This document shows positions 20,609 to 33,300 of a stretch of DNA of 64,000 nt, piece after piece; within the stretch, counting starts at the first letter, position 1, and each line of letters begins with the position of its first letter. Below the pieces are notes generated by a model that worked only from the letters and a program-made list of their open reading frames with translations, was not told the DNA's origin and did not search any database. Both the position numbers and the translations under genes were made by a program. The DNA comes from Berghia stephanieae (lineage: Eukaryota > Mollusca > Gastropoda > Nudibranchia > Aeolidiidae), in contig CM067444.1 of assembly GCA_034508935.3 (NCBI GenBank), positions 27,486,966 to 27,550,965 on the forward strand, given 5' to 3'.

Positions 20609-21402
20609 GGCTGTTTCAAAAAGTTGGTTTTTTTTTGTGTCGTTAATCACAAAAATACTTCAATAATAAGTTATTTGGAAAAACTAAGGAAAAATTTCAT
20701 TTTCATCAGTTTCTATGCGCTGAATAATGTAAAATAGAGCTAGATCGCCAGTTCTTGATTTATTTTACAATTTTATTTTTATTTTATTTTTTTAGAACTG
20801 GCGATTTAGCTCCATAGAATAGCAAAAATAGTTTTTCAAAGGTTCAAAAAAGTGTAGAGTATCAACTTTATCCACACTTTTTCAACACTTTCAAAATCTT
20901 TTTTTTTGCTTGTTTTTTAAAGGTTTTAATGGCGCTTGCAACACATTAAGGTCATTTCAGTGCCAGTAAAAAGGAGGAAAATGGGACAGTACAAGAATTA
21001 TAGATTTTCAATTAAAAGCGCACAAGAAAAGGGAAATGGCACAAATAGGGTTCGGTTGTAGATTCCAAGAGCATATTATCATTGTCCATGGTTTGAGATC
21101 ACATAAAAGTCTCATCCTGATACAAGCACAGGTCCACAGTAAGAGGAACACACTCAAACTCAAATGTTTACAAATCATATGTTAAAAAAAAAAATACAAT
21201 ACATAACAGAGAGATGATTTACCACTTTAAAAATCCTTAGCTTGTATAACTTGAATGTGAGATCGTCAGTTTTTGGTTTATTTTTTATTATTTAATTCAG
21301 AGAAACTGATGAAAGCAATTTTTCCCCTTTACTTTTTCCAAATAATTTAGTATTGGAGTATTTTTGTGGAAAGCGTCACAAAACCGAGCTTTTGGCACAG
21401 CC
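20609..21402. mobile_element. FB-2 long-arm foldback element with nested REP-1
   Basis: Left arm (GGCTGTTTCAAAAAGTTGG, through TTTTCATCAGTTTCT) and right arm (AGAAACTGATGAAAGC, through TTTTGGCACAGCC) pair as imperfect complements about 130 bp long. A shorter hairpin (GAACTGGCGATTTAGCTC against GAGCTAGATCGCCAGTTC) lies inside. TGA occurs on each side (20606-20608, 21403-21405), a possible 3-bp duplication. Confidence 0.65.
20905..21230 (-). mobile_element. REP-1 copy, 5'-truncated, inside FB-2
   Basis: Reverse copy starting from its A-rich tail (read as TTGTTTTTTAAAGGTTTTAA) and truncated in the GAGAGATGATTTAC region. 5' truncation is typical of target-primed retroposition. Confidence 0.8.
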
Positions 21403-21547
21403 TGATGGCCTACTCTAATCTACTACAAATCTTATTTGGCTCACCCTGACGTAACATGACATGATGATCGTGGGTCATATTCTACATTTGTGTTATCATT
21501 GTCTTACATTCCTTCCATTGCATCGTTTTCTTTTTTTTCTGTTATAG

Positions 21548-21595
21548 TTTTACGTTAAAGAAACTGAAGGATTGATTGCACTACATAATTATTAA
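21548..21595 (+). CDS. Possible short terminal exon with poly(A) signal
   Basis: A strong acceptor (CTTTTTTTTCTGTTATAG) is followed by 15 open codons, FYVKETEGLIALHNY, a stop, and AATAAA at 21621-21626. No homologue is recognised and no upstream exon can be matched in phase. Could be the end of an unseen gene or chance. Confidence 0.2.
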   Translation, partial: FYVKETEGLIALHNY

Positions 21596-22013
21596 CTGTG
21601 ATCTTTGTGATGATTTATTGAATAAAATGAATTTGTTTCCAAAAGGATTTTCTTGTAATCTTTATGTTTTGTTATAATTACAATGAAAGGTCACATGGAT
21701 GGTCTTAAGACATTCATGAATCATATACCTAGAAATTTAAGTTTGTTATGTATTTGATTTTAGAATTCCAAATGAAAAAAAAATCATTTTTTCCCCTTGC
21801 ACATCATAAATTAATTTTACAGAACTTGATTACCGCTGGGCTGGCTTGGCTGATGGCAAAACCAATTAATCTCATCCAAAACAAGGACAAATCAACGTGA
21901 AAGGAAGAAAAAGATTGAGGATTGTGGGACACAGCAAGAATGACCTCTGATTGGTCCATGATGGCAAGTCAAGGCCCCCTAGAGCGCAAGAGGAAAGTTA
22001 GACAAGGGGATTT

Positions 22014-22342
22014 GTTCAAATTGGAAACAAATCAGACAAAGAAATTTGTTCAAATTGAAAACAAGTAAATCAGTCAAGGGAATTTGTTCAAATTGAAAAC
22101 AAGTAAATCAGACAAGGGAATTTGTTCAAATTGAAAACAAGTAAATCAGACAAGGGGATTTGTTCAAATTGAAAACAAGTAAATCAGACAAGGGAATTTG
22201 TTCAAATTGAAAACAAGTAAATCAGACAAGGGAATTTGTTCAAATTGAAAACAAGTAAATCAGACAAGGGAATTTGTTCAAACTGAAAACAAGTAAATCA
22301 GACATGACAAGGGGATTTGATCAAATTGAAAACCAAGTAAAT
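22014..22342. repeat. Tandem repeat, 38-bp unit, about 8 copies
   Basis: The unit contains GACAAGGGAATTTGTTCAAA then TTGAAAACAAGTAAATCA. The first and last copies diverge most. Minisatellite. Confidence 0.95.
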
Positions 22343-22468
22343 CCAGGAACAGTCGATTTCTGATTCTAGTCCAAAACAAGACGAGTGCATATTAAAATTA
22401 GCATTGTCAAAGTAAGTAATTTGATGGGAAATCAATAACTAGAGGTGCCTAAATGAGTCAATAAAATG

Positions 22469-22702
22469 GAGATCAAGATAAAGGGAGTAAATCTGACTCG
22501 AATAAGGGAACAACACAAAACAAACGACGTTTCGGCCTTTGGCGTTGTACGCACGCACACATATACACACACATTTTCACCTATATTATTATGACAATCT
22601 AATATATATTTATAAAATATTCTGTGTTTACTTGAAAAAGGCCAAAGGCCGAAACGTCGTTTGTTTTGCGTTCAGATTTACTCCATCTTTATCTCCGTTG
22701 AT
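22469..22702. mobile_element. Inverted-repeat element with GAAACGTC motif
   Basis: Arms of about 70-80 bp: GGAGTAAATCTGACTCG with AACAAACGACGTTTCGGCC on the left, and GGCCGAAACGTCGTTTGTT with CAGATTTACTCC on the right. The loop has (AC)n and AT-rich sequence. The GAAACGTC box is widespread in invertebrate repeats. Class unknown. Confidence 0.6.
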
Positions 22703-23312
22703 GGGAAATACATAAAGCAAGTAAGTCATGAATACAGTAAAAATGAATTTTAATAATCAATTTATCCAAATTAATGGAATACAATTCATCAATTGTATAA
22801 TGTATTTTCATTTAAAAAGGTTATATCCTGTGTAACAATGAGATTTTGTACAAAATTAAAAAGCATACAATTCAAATAAAGCTTATTATTAACTTGTTTT
22901 GAAACATTCTCAGCAAGTAGAGACTCCAGATGAAAAAAATATGTTAATGAATATCCATTTCTAATACCTTAATAATGTTAATATTAATAATATATAATAA
23001 TTTGTATCAAACATATTGTAAATATGACATTCATCAAGAATCTGAAGTCAAGACAGAAAAAGTAAAAAATTCTTAGACTACTTAATTATCTGCCATGCTC
23101 TCCGATCAATGGGCTGATACAATAGAATGTTATGGATCTGCCTGACTGGAAGCATGGACCAGTCTTGGGTAGGAATTTTGATGATTTCACTACACACCTT
23201 GCAAGTAAATTAAGTCTGTTTTGCAAATTAGATGTTAGTTCCTGGGTCAACCATGGAACTTGTGTGGCAAGCTTAATGGCAAATCGACCTGAACTCTTTT
23301 TTTTTGGGTCTT

Positions 23313-23693
23313 TTGTAGTCCTTCAGAGACAATAGGCCCATAGAGCCAGAGTTTATCCTGGTTTCTATAGCTTGAAATAGACAATAGCAATTGCTTGCTA
23401 TCCTTTGGATAGGACGCTAGTCTATCGCAAAGTACTTTCCACCAGATCAAATAAATAACAATGTGAAATGGATTGTAAGCTTCAAGTTAATTACAAAAAC
23501 AGATGAAATGAACGTTTCAGGTTTCCCATTTATCAACAAAACAGGATGAATGAAACACTACAGATGAATGTGGTAGTCAAAGGGGAAACCCGAAACATTC
23601 ATTTGATCTGTTTTTGTAATTAAATTGAAGCTTACATTCAATTTCACATTTGCGTGTGAAGCGAGTGGTCTACCAACTGAACTATGGGGACCC
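23313..23693 (-). mobile_element. SINE-A copy split by MITE-1, in the TWNK 3' flank
   Basis: The 5' part of the reverse copy is 23313-23453 and the tRNA-like head 23651-23693 (GAAGCGAGTGGTCTACCAAC). MITE-1 (23454-23650) lies between them and about 100 bp of the SINE middle is missing. The head ends about 70 bp downstream of the TWNK stop codon, so it is probably in the 3' UTR. Confidence 0.8.
23454..23650. mobile_element. MITE-1 copy nested in SINE-A
   Basis: AATAACAATGTGAAATGG at the left and CATTCAATTTCACATT at the right, with the same CAACAAAACAGGATGAATGA centre as the copy at 11475. Confidence 0.8.
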
Positions 23694-23761
23694 CCTTTGA
23701 TTTCTCACTCCAATTGAACACATTTCAAATTGCACAAGTTTTGCCTCCCCAATTTTGGTTT

Positions 23762-26700
23762 TCATAATTCCTCCTCTTTTTCATCCTCTCCATCATCGCC
23801 AGACAATTCTTTATCTGTGTCTGCCACGTCCCTTTCATCTGCCAAAGCCATTTCTATGATAGATGGACTTTTTCCATTATCTACACTGATGCTTTCTCGC
23901 CCCATCACTTCCTCTTGGGTCTCACTCTTTTTCCCGCCTTGCTTTTCCTTTTCTTTTTCCTTGGCGACGAAACTGAGACTCTCCTTGTCAAATCTGAGAG
24001 GCATTAAGCCGAGTTCCCCATCAAACCTGTTCTTGGTGATCTGAAATTACATAACAATTCAGAACATTACAAATATTTTCTTTTTACAAAAAAAAAATCA
24101 GTATTAAAAAAATGAGCTTTTATATGGCGCAATATCCACTAAACATGCTCAAAGTGTTTTACAAGGGGTCCCTGGTCAACAGCAACATTAACATGTAGGA
24201 TGGGACATGATGCCTGTTAAGCAATTTTACATTTTTTTCGGACAAAGACAACGCTGTTGACGGCCAGGTACTCATTTTACACCCCGAGTACAGTGAGAGA
24301 ATGTTAATAAAAAGTCTTTTCCAAGGACTTAACTATGCGCCAAGCGAGGCTTGAACCCAGGACTTTCTGATCCAAAAGAGAGTGTCATACCACAAGACCA
24401 CATAGCCGCACAACAAATCAGAACACTACAAATATTTTCTTTTTACAAAAGAATCGGTATTACATGTAAAAAGAAATTGTGGTAGAGTCACATGGTCACC
24501 AATCACAGATAAGATATTGTAAAATGTAGATTGTGATTAAATTCTTTAAAATAAAAAGGCTGTAACTTGAAATTGTATTTAAGAACAATCAAGAGCTTTT
24601 ACTGTAAAATTGATCAGGTAAGCTAATTTTACCAAAAGAAACTTGCATGGTCATCAAAGAACCAATGACCCGACTGGAATGAAAAAGTTGGAAGGAAAAT
24701 GTGTGTATATAAAGGTGTGGACAAAATAACAGTACGTTTCAAATCCTCCTAAAATGCTACCAGAATTGTTAACTATCTACTGTTTCTAGGCATTTTGTAA
24801 AACCTCCCTTAACCACCAAAATTGAGACCTTGATATAACCTAAAATTCTTAAATCTGATTAAAACTATTATGAAATAAGATCATCCAAACAGATCATACT
24901 TATGGTTTCAGGAACAAAGGGGATTTTTATGACCCCTGTATCAACAGTGATTGAGTTTCTGGGCCTATTAAATTTGGCAGAAAGTACACTGCAATGGACT
25001 GATGTCCTATAAAGAGGGTAGCAAAAATTCGGTTTTATCAGTGACATTTGTTTTCAAATTACAAATATGTAATGATGCAAAATCACTCACCTGTAAATAT
25101 TTTCTTCCTCTGACGGATGTCAATCTTTTATCTTGAAGGATGAGAACATTGTCAGCCTCTTGGGTGGCTTTTGCTGTTCCAAAAACTGAAGAAGTCGTAA
25201 GGTCTTCTGATTCTTTCTCCTGAGTATATTAAAACATATTTTTATTGTTTTAAAGACTTCACTGAATACATGGCATATTCAGATGTATTAAGCTTGTTAA
25301 TGCAGCACAGCGGGGGGTGAGGGGGTCACAATAGCCCAGTTGGTAGAGCAATCACTTCAGTCTGCAAAGGGACTGAAATTCAATCCCTGGTGAATTCTAT
25401 ATTTTTTTTTCATGTTGTCCACCCAGCAGTGACTAGGGAGCTGGGTCTGTTAGATCTGGTAGAAAGTACTTTACGATAAACTAGAATCCTATCTAAAGGG
25501 AGGCAAACGATTGTTATTGTTGGTTTCACAATATAGAAACTAAGATAAACTCCAGCTCCATGGGCCCAATGGCTCTGAGGGACTACTTTTAATACAGCAC
25601 AGTAAAACAAAATAAAGTTTAAAAATTCAGATTCTTTCAGGTTCACAGGTAAGAATAAAACAGAATAAGAGTACAAAATTCAATCAAAATTAAATCAGTA
25701 TGATTGTGTGGTGTAACTCTATTACTAGTACGAGAACTGAATGGCATTTTTCAATAATTCCTGTATATTTTATAATGACTATAGGCTATATAATAATATT
25801 GGTATTTCCTAAAGGGAATAAAGACAACAGAAAAAAAAAGAAAATTTTGCAGAAATATAGGATAAATAAAATACACTTCATAAATGTGAGCCTTTAACCA
25901 AAGCAATATCAAAAGCACTTTACAAGGGTCCCCAAGCCAACTCTAACACTGTAATATAATGGCCCCAAGCCAACTCTAACATGTAATACAATGGCCCCAA
26001 GCCAACTCTAACACTGTAATACAATGGCCCCAAGCCAACTCGAACACTGTAAATCAATCTAAAAAAATACCTTGCGAGGATGGATGACAACAGTGACATG
26101 GCAGTTCATATTGGTGGCAAATTTACGGAAGGCGGCAATCATGGAATCCTGTTTCATAAACCGATCAGTGAAGTCTGCACCTCCTACACCCATCATAAAC
26201 TGTAGGTTGTCGACTATGACATGGGCTATATCATGAACATACACTGCGTGCGTCATAGCCTGATAGAAAGAGGGAAAAAATACACAGTATTATAATATAG
26301 ACCTGTAAATGAGCTCTATAAATACACAGTATTATAATATAGACCTGTAAATGAGCTCTATAATAAAAATTGACTGAAACTCTTCGTAATTCGTCATAGT
26401 GGAAAAATCCAAAGAATCGAAATGAATAATAAACAGCAAGATCGCTTGATCAAAACAATGGCAGAAAACTAATTTGTGCGGATATTAATTAGGCTACTTA
26501 CCATTGTTCTTTATAATTAGGTACCCAATCAGTGAAGAAACTAGAAATGGTCAATCAGTTTGTTTACAATGTGAGGCAATCAAGATGTACTGTAGCAATC
26601 CCTAACTTTCGATTTGAAGGTGTCTACATACCGCACGCACTTCTGGCTTTCGCATTTTACTTTTTTCATACTTTTAATTCCCTGCAGGTACTTGTGGTCA

Positions 26701-27246
26701 ATTTTGGCTTAGACAAAACAGTGAAATTTATCGCTCAGCAGCTCAGTTAAAATTGGCTACCATTGGGATCACAACAGGTTTGGAAAGTGAAAAAATAATT
26801 TCTCAAAGGCTGTGTGAAAATACACTGGGATCTGTTCAGACACGGCAATTCTAAAAAGTGTTGCTTAGCCTTGGCAATGTATCTATCATTAATATAAACG
26901 GTCCATGAGCTATGCGTAGCGCCGTGGAACATTCCTAATTCCTTTCCGGTCATACGACTACGATTCATTAAGTCTTTCTTTATTCATTTCTTTCTTTCCT
27001 TTTTAAAATATTTGAATTTGACGAATTGACTGATTTCAGTTAATTGACCGAGATTTACAGGTCTATTTGGACTGCAATCGGCTTGATACCTTCCTTTTTA
27101 ATGTCTAAACTCACATTTTGAAGAAACCGATCAGAAAAAAGGACAATCTCTCCCCCCTCCCCATCTAAAAGAAAAAAGAAAAATTAATTTATGTAAATTT
27201 AAATTTTATTTCAGGATTTCATTTTGGTTTTTCAATGTTTAATTAT

Positions 27247-27307
<61 letters not shown>

Positions 27308-30300
27308 GTAATAATAATAATAATGATAATCATCATCATCATCATCATCATACTTTATTCATCCATATGAAATTTTTTGTACAGACGTGTTGAACAGACA
27401 TGATAATAAGTTAGCAAATAACTAAGTGGTAAAAGTATTGATACTGTGAAAGTATCAAAATGTGTAAATTGATTTGCATATTGAGTATTATAAATTTGTG
27501 TAAATAAGTTAAGATCAGTGACAAAAATTGAATTTTTAATGGAATAAAATGCAATAATGTTATACGGTCTAGAATAAAATCCTTTCCCAAGTAGTTTGTT
27601 TGGACATGCTTGCAACCCATTTAAAAGTCCTGGTTGAAATTATTAAAAAACCAATAAGTCCAATAAAGCCAACTTTTCAAATGTAATTTTGTATGTGGAG
27701 TCAAAGCTTCAGTGATAATTGATTGATTCTAAGATACCCCATTGTTGAATTCGATTCAAGCTCAAAACCTATTCATATATCTAATTTTCACCATGGCAAA
27801 AGACTTGTGTTGGAGCCCTAGTCATTAACTCAAGAAAGTATAAGTGAATGTAAACGTTAAAGACATCAACAAAATGTAAAGAGTAAACATAAGTCGCTTA
27901 TATTGAAATAATATAGACTGAACGAAGTTGACATCAATCAGGTCTTTGTTAATGTTTTTTGCCATCCAAGTTTATGAGTAATTCTCACTATAAATGTTCA
28001 AGGTTACACACAGTTTTGTGTGTTGGTCAGTTATATTTCAGATTCCGGATGGCAATGTTGTGAGTTTCTTAGCCAAGTGGTCAGCATCTATAAAACAAAC
28101 AGTGGTTGGGCCATTGGCCTTCTATTGGAAACAGATGAAACCCACACAAAATTATGAGAAAAATCACAGTGACCATAACTAGAGATATATAGGGAGAGGG
28201 TTATGAAGACCGGAAGGATATGTAAGAGAGCAGATGTGGACAAGTGAGTGATAAATCAGGAGAGGAAGTTAAAAGCAACTAAACATACATCAATGACATT
28301 CTTTATTGATTCTTGTCCATGGAAAGTCATGAAGTACATCGGTAAAGTCTGGAATTGGTCGGCATAATAATCAAACATTTCAATTCTCTTTCCAATGTTT
28401 TGTCTGTAAAAATAAGTGGAAGGTTTTAAAATATAATTCTTTAAAAAATGAAGTGCTTCAGAGCCATTAGGCCCATGGAGCTGGAGTTTAACCCAGTTCC
28501 TATAGCGTGAAATGGACAATATCAATTGCTCGCTATACTTTGGATAAGACGCTAGTCTATCTCAAAGTACTTTCCGCCAGATCTAACAGACCCAGCTACC
28601 CATTCACTGCTGGGTAGACAGAGGGATCAGGAAAAAATTTCGACTGCACCCAGGATCTCGGTCCCTTTGTGTGTGAAGCGAGTGCTCTATCTATCAACTG
28701 AGCTATCTGGACCCCCAATTCTTTAAAAGGTAGTCAAAAAAAGTAAACCTAAATCATTTAACTTGATAGAAATAAATACTTACTCAGAAGTTTGTTCTTA
28801 GACACAAAATGTAAAAACATGCTTCAAAACAGTTGCAAATAAATGTCCTTTTTCCCCCCCTTTTCTTAATTTTCCCCCCTTTTTTCTCAAGTTAAAAAAA
28901 AACCTGTCTACATATAAGAGAAAAATAAGAAAGGTGTCCTCTTACTGTGCAAATTGTGTTAACATCATCTTCCCAAGCCTGACATTATTGATTTCAAAAC
29001 TTCCCCAAAGGGTATTCACCTGGCAAAATGAGAGGAAAAAAAATCTTTCATTAAAAAGTTTAGTCAAACACGGAATACTTCGGGCTCAAAACCCTTCTTC
29101 AGCTAACAACAAAAAACAATAAAGACATAAATACATTACTAAATTCCAGATAGAAAGTTTACTTTCCAAGATTTTTCTACAACAGAGAGGACCTACAAAT
29201 ATCTCTGTTGTCTATCCGAAATTTAGTGATGTATTTATGTCTTTATTGTTTTTTGTTGTTGGCTGAAGAAGAGTTTTGAGCCTGAAACGTTTCGTGTTTG
29301 GTATTTTATTCTTTTTTGAAGTTGTTATATCCAGTAAGTTCCACACACCAAGGACCAAAAAGGCGAAAGAGTGAAAGCAAATTTATTGCACACACTTAGA
29401 CACAGGCAATGAAAAATAACATATTACACTCTAATCATTTACTAGATTGCCATATCCTTCTGTCAAATTAAAAAAACCCAAAAACCCTCCATTTATTCAT
29501 CACCAAGGGGAAAATTTCTTTAGGGTCTATTGCAATAGAAGGCTGGAATAACCCAGGCACTAGGCACAATGCAGTACAACAAAGTGGGCTAAAAAAAAAC
29601 TTGAGCTTTTACATAGCACAATATCCACTAAATATGCTCAAAGCGCTTTACAAGGGGTCCGTCTGTTGTATATTTCAATTTGTGCATTGATTAACTTTTG
29701 CTTGTAACTGTTTTTTGTTTTTGTTTTTTCATAGCGCCCCGAGCACCTTTGAATGGAAGTTTGCGTTTTATAAATGCTTCATTATCATTATTATGATTTC
29801 TCTTCAATAGTAATAATTTAAACAATATCCTGGACAGCCTCACTACCAAATTTTTAATTATAAAACGTTATCATGCTTGAGTTATAATGTGTTTCTAAAT
29901 AGACAATCCCAGGGTGGAAATGAAATATGTAACACATCCCCTCATACTGGTTTTAAGCTGGGGCGAACCAGTTGTTAACAACAGAGTTCAAACTTAAACC
30001 ATAAAACTTGAATTAACTGATTTCATTTATTTTGGGGTTTTTTTCTTTTGTAGTGCTTCAGAGCCATTAGGCTCATGGGGCTGGAGTTTATCCCAGTTTA
30101 TAGCGTGAAACGGACAATAGCAATTGCTTGCTACCCATTGGATAGGATGCTAGTCTATTGCAAAGTACTTTCCACTAGATCTAACAGACCCAGCTATCCA
30201 ATCACTGCTGGCTAGACAGTGGGGGGTTTGAAAAAAATCTTTTGACTTCACCAGGGATCAATCTTGGTCCCTTTATGTGTGAAACGAGTGCTCTACCAAC

Positions 30301-33300
30301 TGAGCTATTGGGACCCCCTGAATTATGGTAAAAAGCTCATTATTTCATAATTATGATCATTTTGACTTGAAACTCAAATTTTGGAATTTGGCACACTTGA
30401 ATAAGATACAAGATTGAGGAGGATGGCAGAGAGGGGGTGGGATGACAAAGGTTTGATATTTTACTCACCCCCTGCATACAAAGATCCAAAGAATAGTCAG
30501 ACATAAAGGTCGTTTTCCCAGACCCTGTTGGCCCTGTGAATACTGTGAGCTCTCCTCGCCTGTGACCCTTCAAGAGTCTGTTTAAGACTGGGTAACGTTT
30601 CCACTGCCCAAAGCACGAAGAGATTACAGTATTATTTAATAAATGAAATTAATAATGAAATACAGTTTAACACAAAACACTAATATTAATAACTAATTCT
30701 TTAAATTTTAAATCATTGAAAGATTTAGTAAATAGTTGAGCTTTTCCATTTTTAATGAGTAATATTTAATACGAAATGAGATTATAAATTTAAAAGACAT
30801 TTGTTAATATCAATCTGGTAAGAACGAACGTCTTAAACATTTAAATCAAAAATAAGGAGAAACAGCCATTCAGATTGGCAGACTTGTTGAAGTCAATGTG
30901 TTGCACCGATGTTACTGCGCTCTTGGTGAAAACAATAAAATTTCATGTCAGGTTAGAGAAAATTTAACCCAATTTGAAAAAGGTTATATAACAACAGAAT
31001 TCTATATTTTTTTTTCCATTAAAAAAAATTAATTAAACTAAACTAAAGCTTCAAGCTTTAAAATAATTTCTACAACGTGTTCAATGGATATATTTAGAAC
31101 ACTACGAACATAAAACTTCCTCCCTTCATTTACCTTTACTCCTGCAACTTGATCCAGGTGTGTGAGATGAGAAAATATTTCTTGTCGCAGGTGAGAAAAA
31201 CTGACTATGGACTTGTGGGAAATAGGTCGTGATTTATTGAGTATGTTGGACAGTTTGAGACCTTGACTTAAGGCAGTCGTCGGGCCTGGGTCATCAATAC
31301 TTGGTCTGGGGAGAAAAGCAAAGTCTTTCTATTATTATTTTTTTTTTTTTTTTTTGCTTTTGCACAAAGCATAATCTCTTTTATGCCAACAAGTTTAAAA
31401 TGTTACCAAATAGCAATTCAGGAACCAAGCTGTCCATTTTATAGCAGAAAAAAATAATAATGTAAAATGGAGTGTGATGAGGATGGTGAAGGTGTTATAT
31501 GGGAATGGTGAAAGAGAAGGATGGTAACGGAAATATAAGGAAGGTTGTTGTGATGATGATGATGATGATGATGATGACTACGATCTTACTAGTGTGCATA
31601 TGTCAATATATTATGTAATGTATGTTTTCTATAATATGTATTGTTATAAATGTGTAACCAAATGACAAATTGCCTCTATTTTGAGGACAATAAAGACATA
31701 TTTTATTAATATTATTATTATTATTAAGACCTTCCTCAAAATAACTATTTTCATTGAGAAAACTAAAGCAAAAAATTTTAAAACCAATTTATGTAAAATA
31801 TCTTTTTAAAAAATGAATTATAAAAATTTAAACTATATTTACAGGACAAAAAAACTATCATCCTCAATTCTGCAAGCTATAAATATTTGTTTCAACAGAC
31901 AAACCTTACAATATTGCAGCGTTTACTATTTAACTTCTTGGCAAATAACTTGGCAGATTCCCAAGCTCTGACGTCATCTCCAAACCAAAGAGTGATGTTG
32001 TTGAACCTCTCTAGACTTGGTAACACCTTTTGTAAAAGTCAAACATGTGAACATATTTATATGATATTAAAAAAAATAGAACTCCTCTTTATAAAAAGTA
32101 TCAAAAGAAAAGAAAAGAAATAAATAAACATTAAAATAATTTTTCTTAATTCAGACGATTGACAAACAGGGTTAACAAAATAACAAACTATTAAAATGAT
32201 CTGTGAGAGACACATAACCATTCCATCCTTACATCCCTAACATAAAACAATTAACACCTCATTGAGGAAACGAATAAAGATAAAGATCTGAACAAGTGTG
32301 TATGAAAGGTGCCAGACAAAGCAAGAAAGAAAAATACAAGAAAAAAACCATATAAAAAAATCAGTCGACCTTGACTGGGGATCGAACTTCAGACCTTCTG
32401 ATTACTCAGAAGGTCTGAGGTTCGATCCCCAGTCAAGGTCGACTGATTTTTTTTCTTGCTTTGTCTGGCACCTATAATACACACTTGTTCAGCTCTGTAT
32501 CTTACACCGGTGCCTGCTCCTTAATTTCTTAAACGGATAAAGCAAGTCCATCATAAAAATCTTAACTGACAACAAAAGGCAGATCTGGCAAATTATAGAA
32601 ACGGTACAGGGAGCAGGTGGGGAGAGGGAGTTTGGGATGGACACGTTCTCCTCTTGAGATGCCGTTGACATATTGCTTTTAGCAGGGTAAGTGAAGAGAT
32701 TTTTTACAGACTGTCACAAGATGTGGTTATAATTAATCATCGATCAAGACAATTATTTTGATGTCCACAGTTTGTTTACAGGAGTGTTAAATGGGCTTAT
32801 GATGTGAGGTATGAAGACAAGGTTCGCACACATACTCTGTGACTTTCTTGAGTTCATGCATGTGTTTGTTGACAAGTTTATTTTGTGCTACATACCTGCA
32901 CCCTACACCAACAACCTCCGATTTTAAACAAGCAATTGAAACCATCAAACTTATTCTTCAACTTAGTGGCTGACAGCAAAGTATGAACTAGTTCACAGAA
33001 AAAGAGGATGGCATCAAAAAGCGGGTCCAATCAAAAGTCAAACAAGAAATAATTACAAGCTTCTTTACCCCTCATGATTTACCTACGGCGTAATCTAGTC
33101 ACATGGGCAGGAAAGGGTTTGTTTACACTAGACATTTTAATGAACTAATGGATCTTTGAAGCGCATAACCCGGTGCATATCATTATGTATATATTTAGAA
33201 ACTCGGAGGATAAAAGTGATTTTTACTGTAATATGGAACATTAGCCATGGATTTGGCAAAAAAAAATAATCAGAATCCACTTATAAGCACGCTCTGCTTT

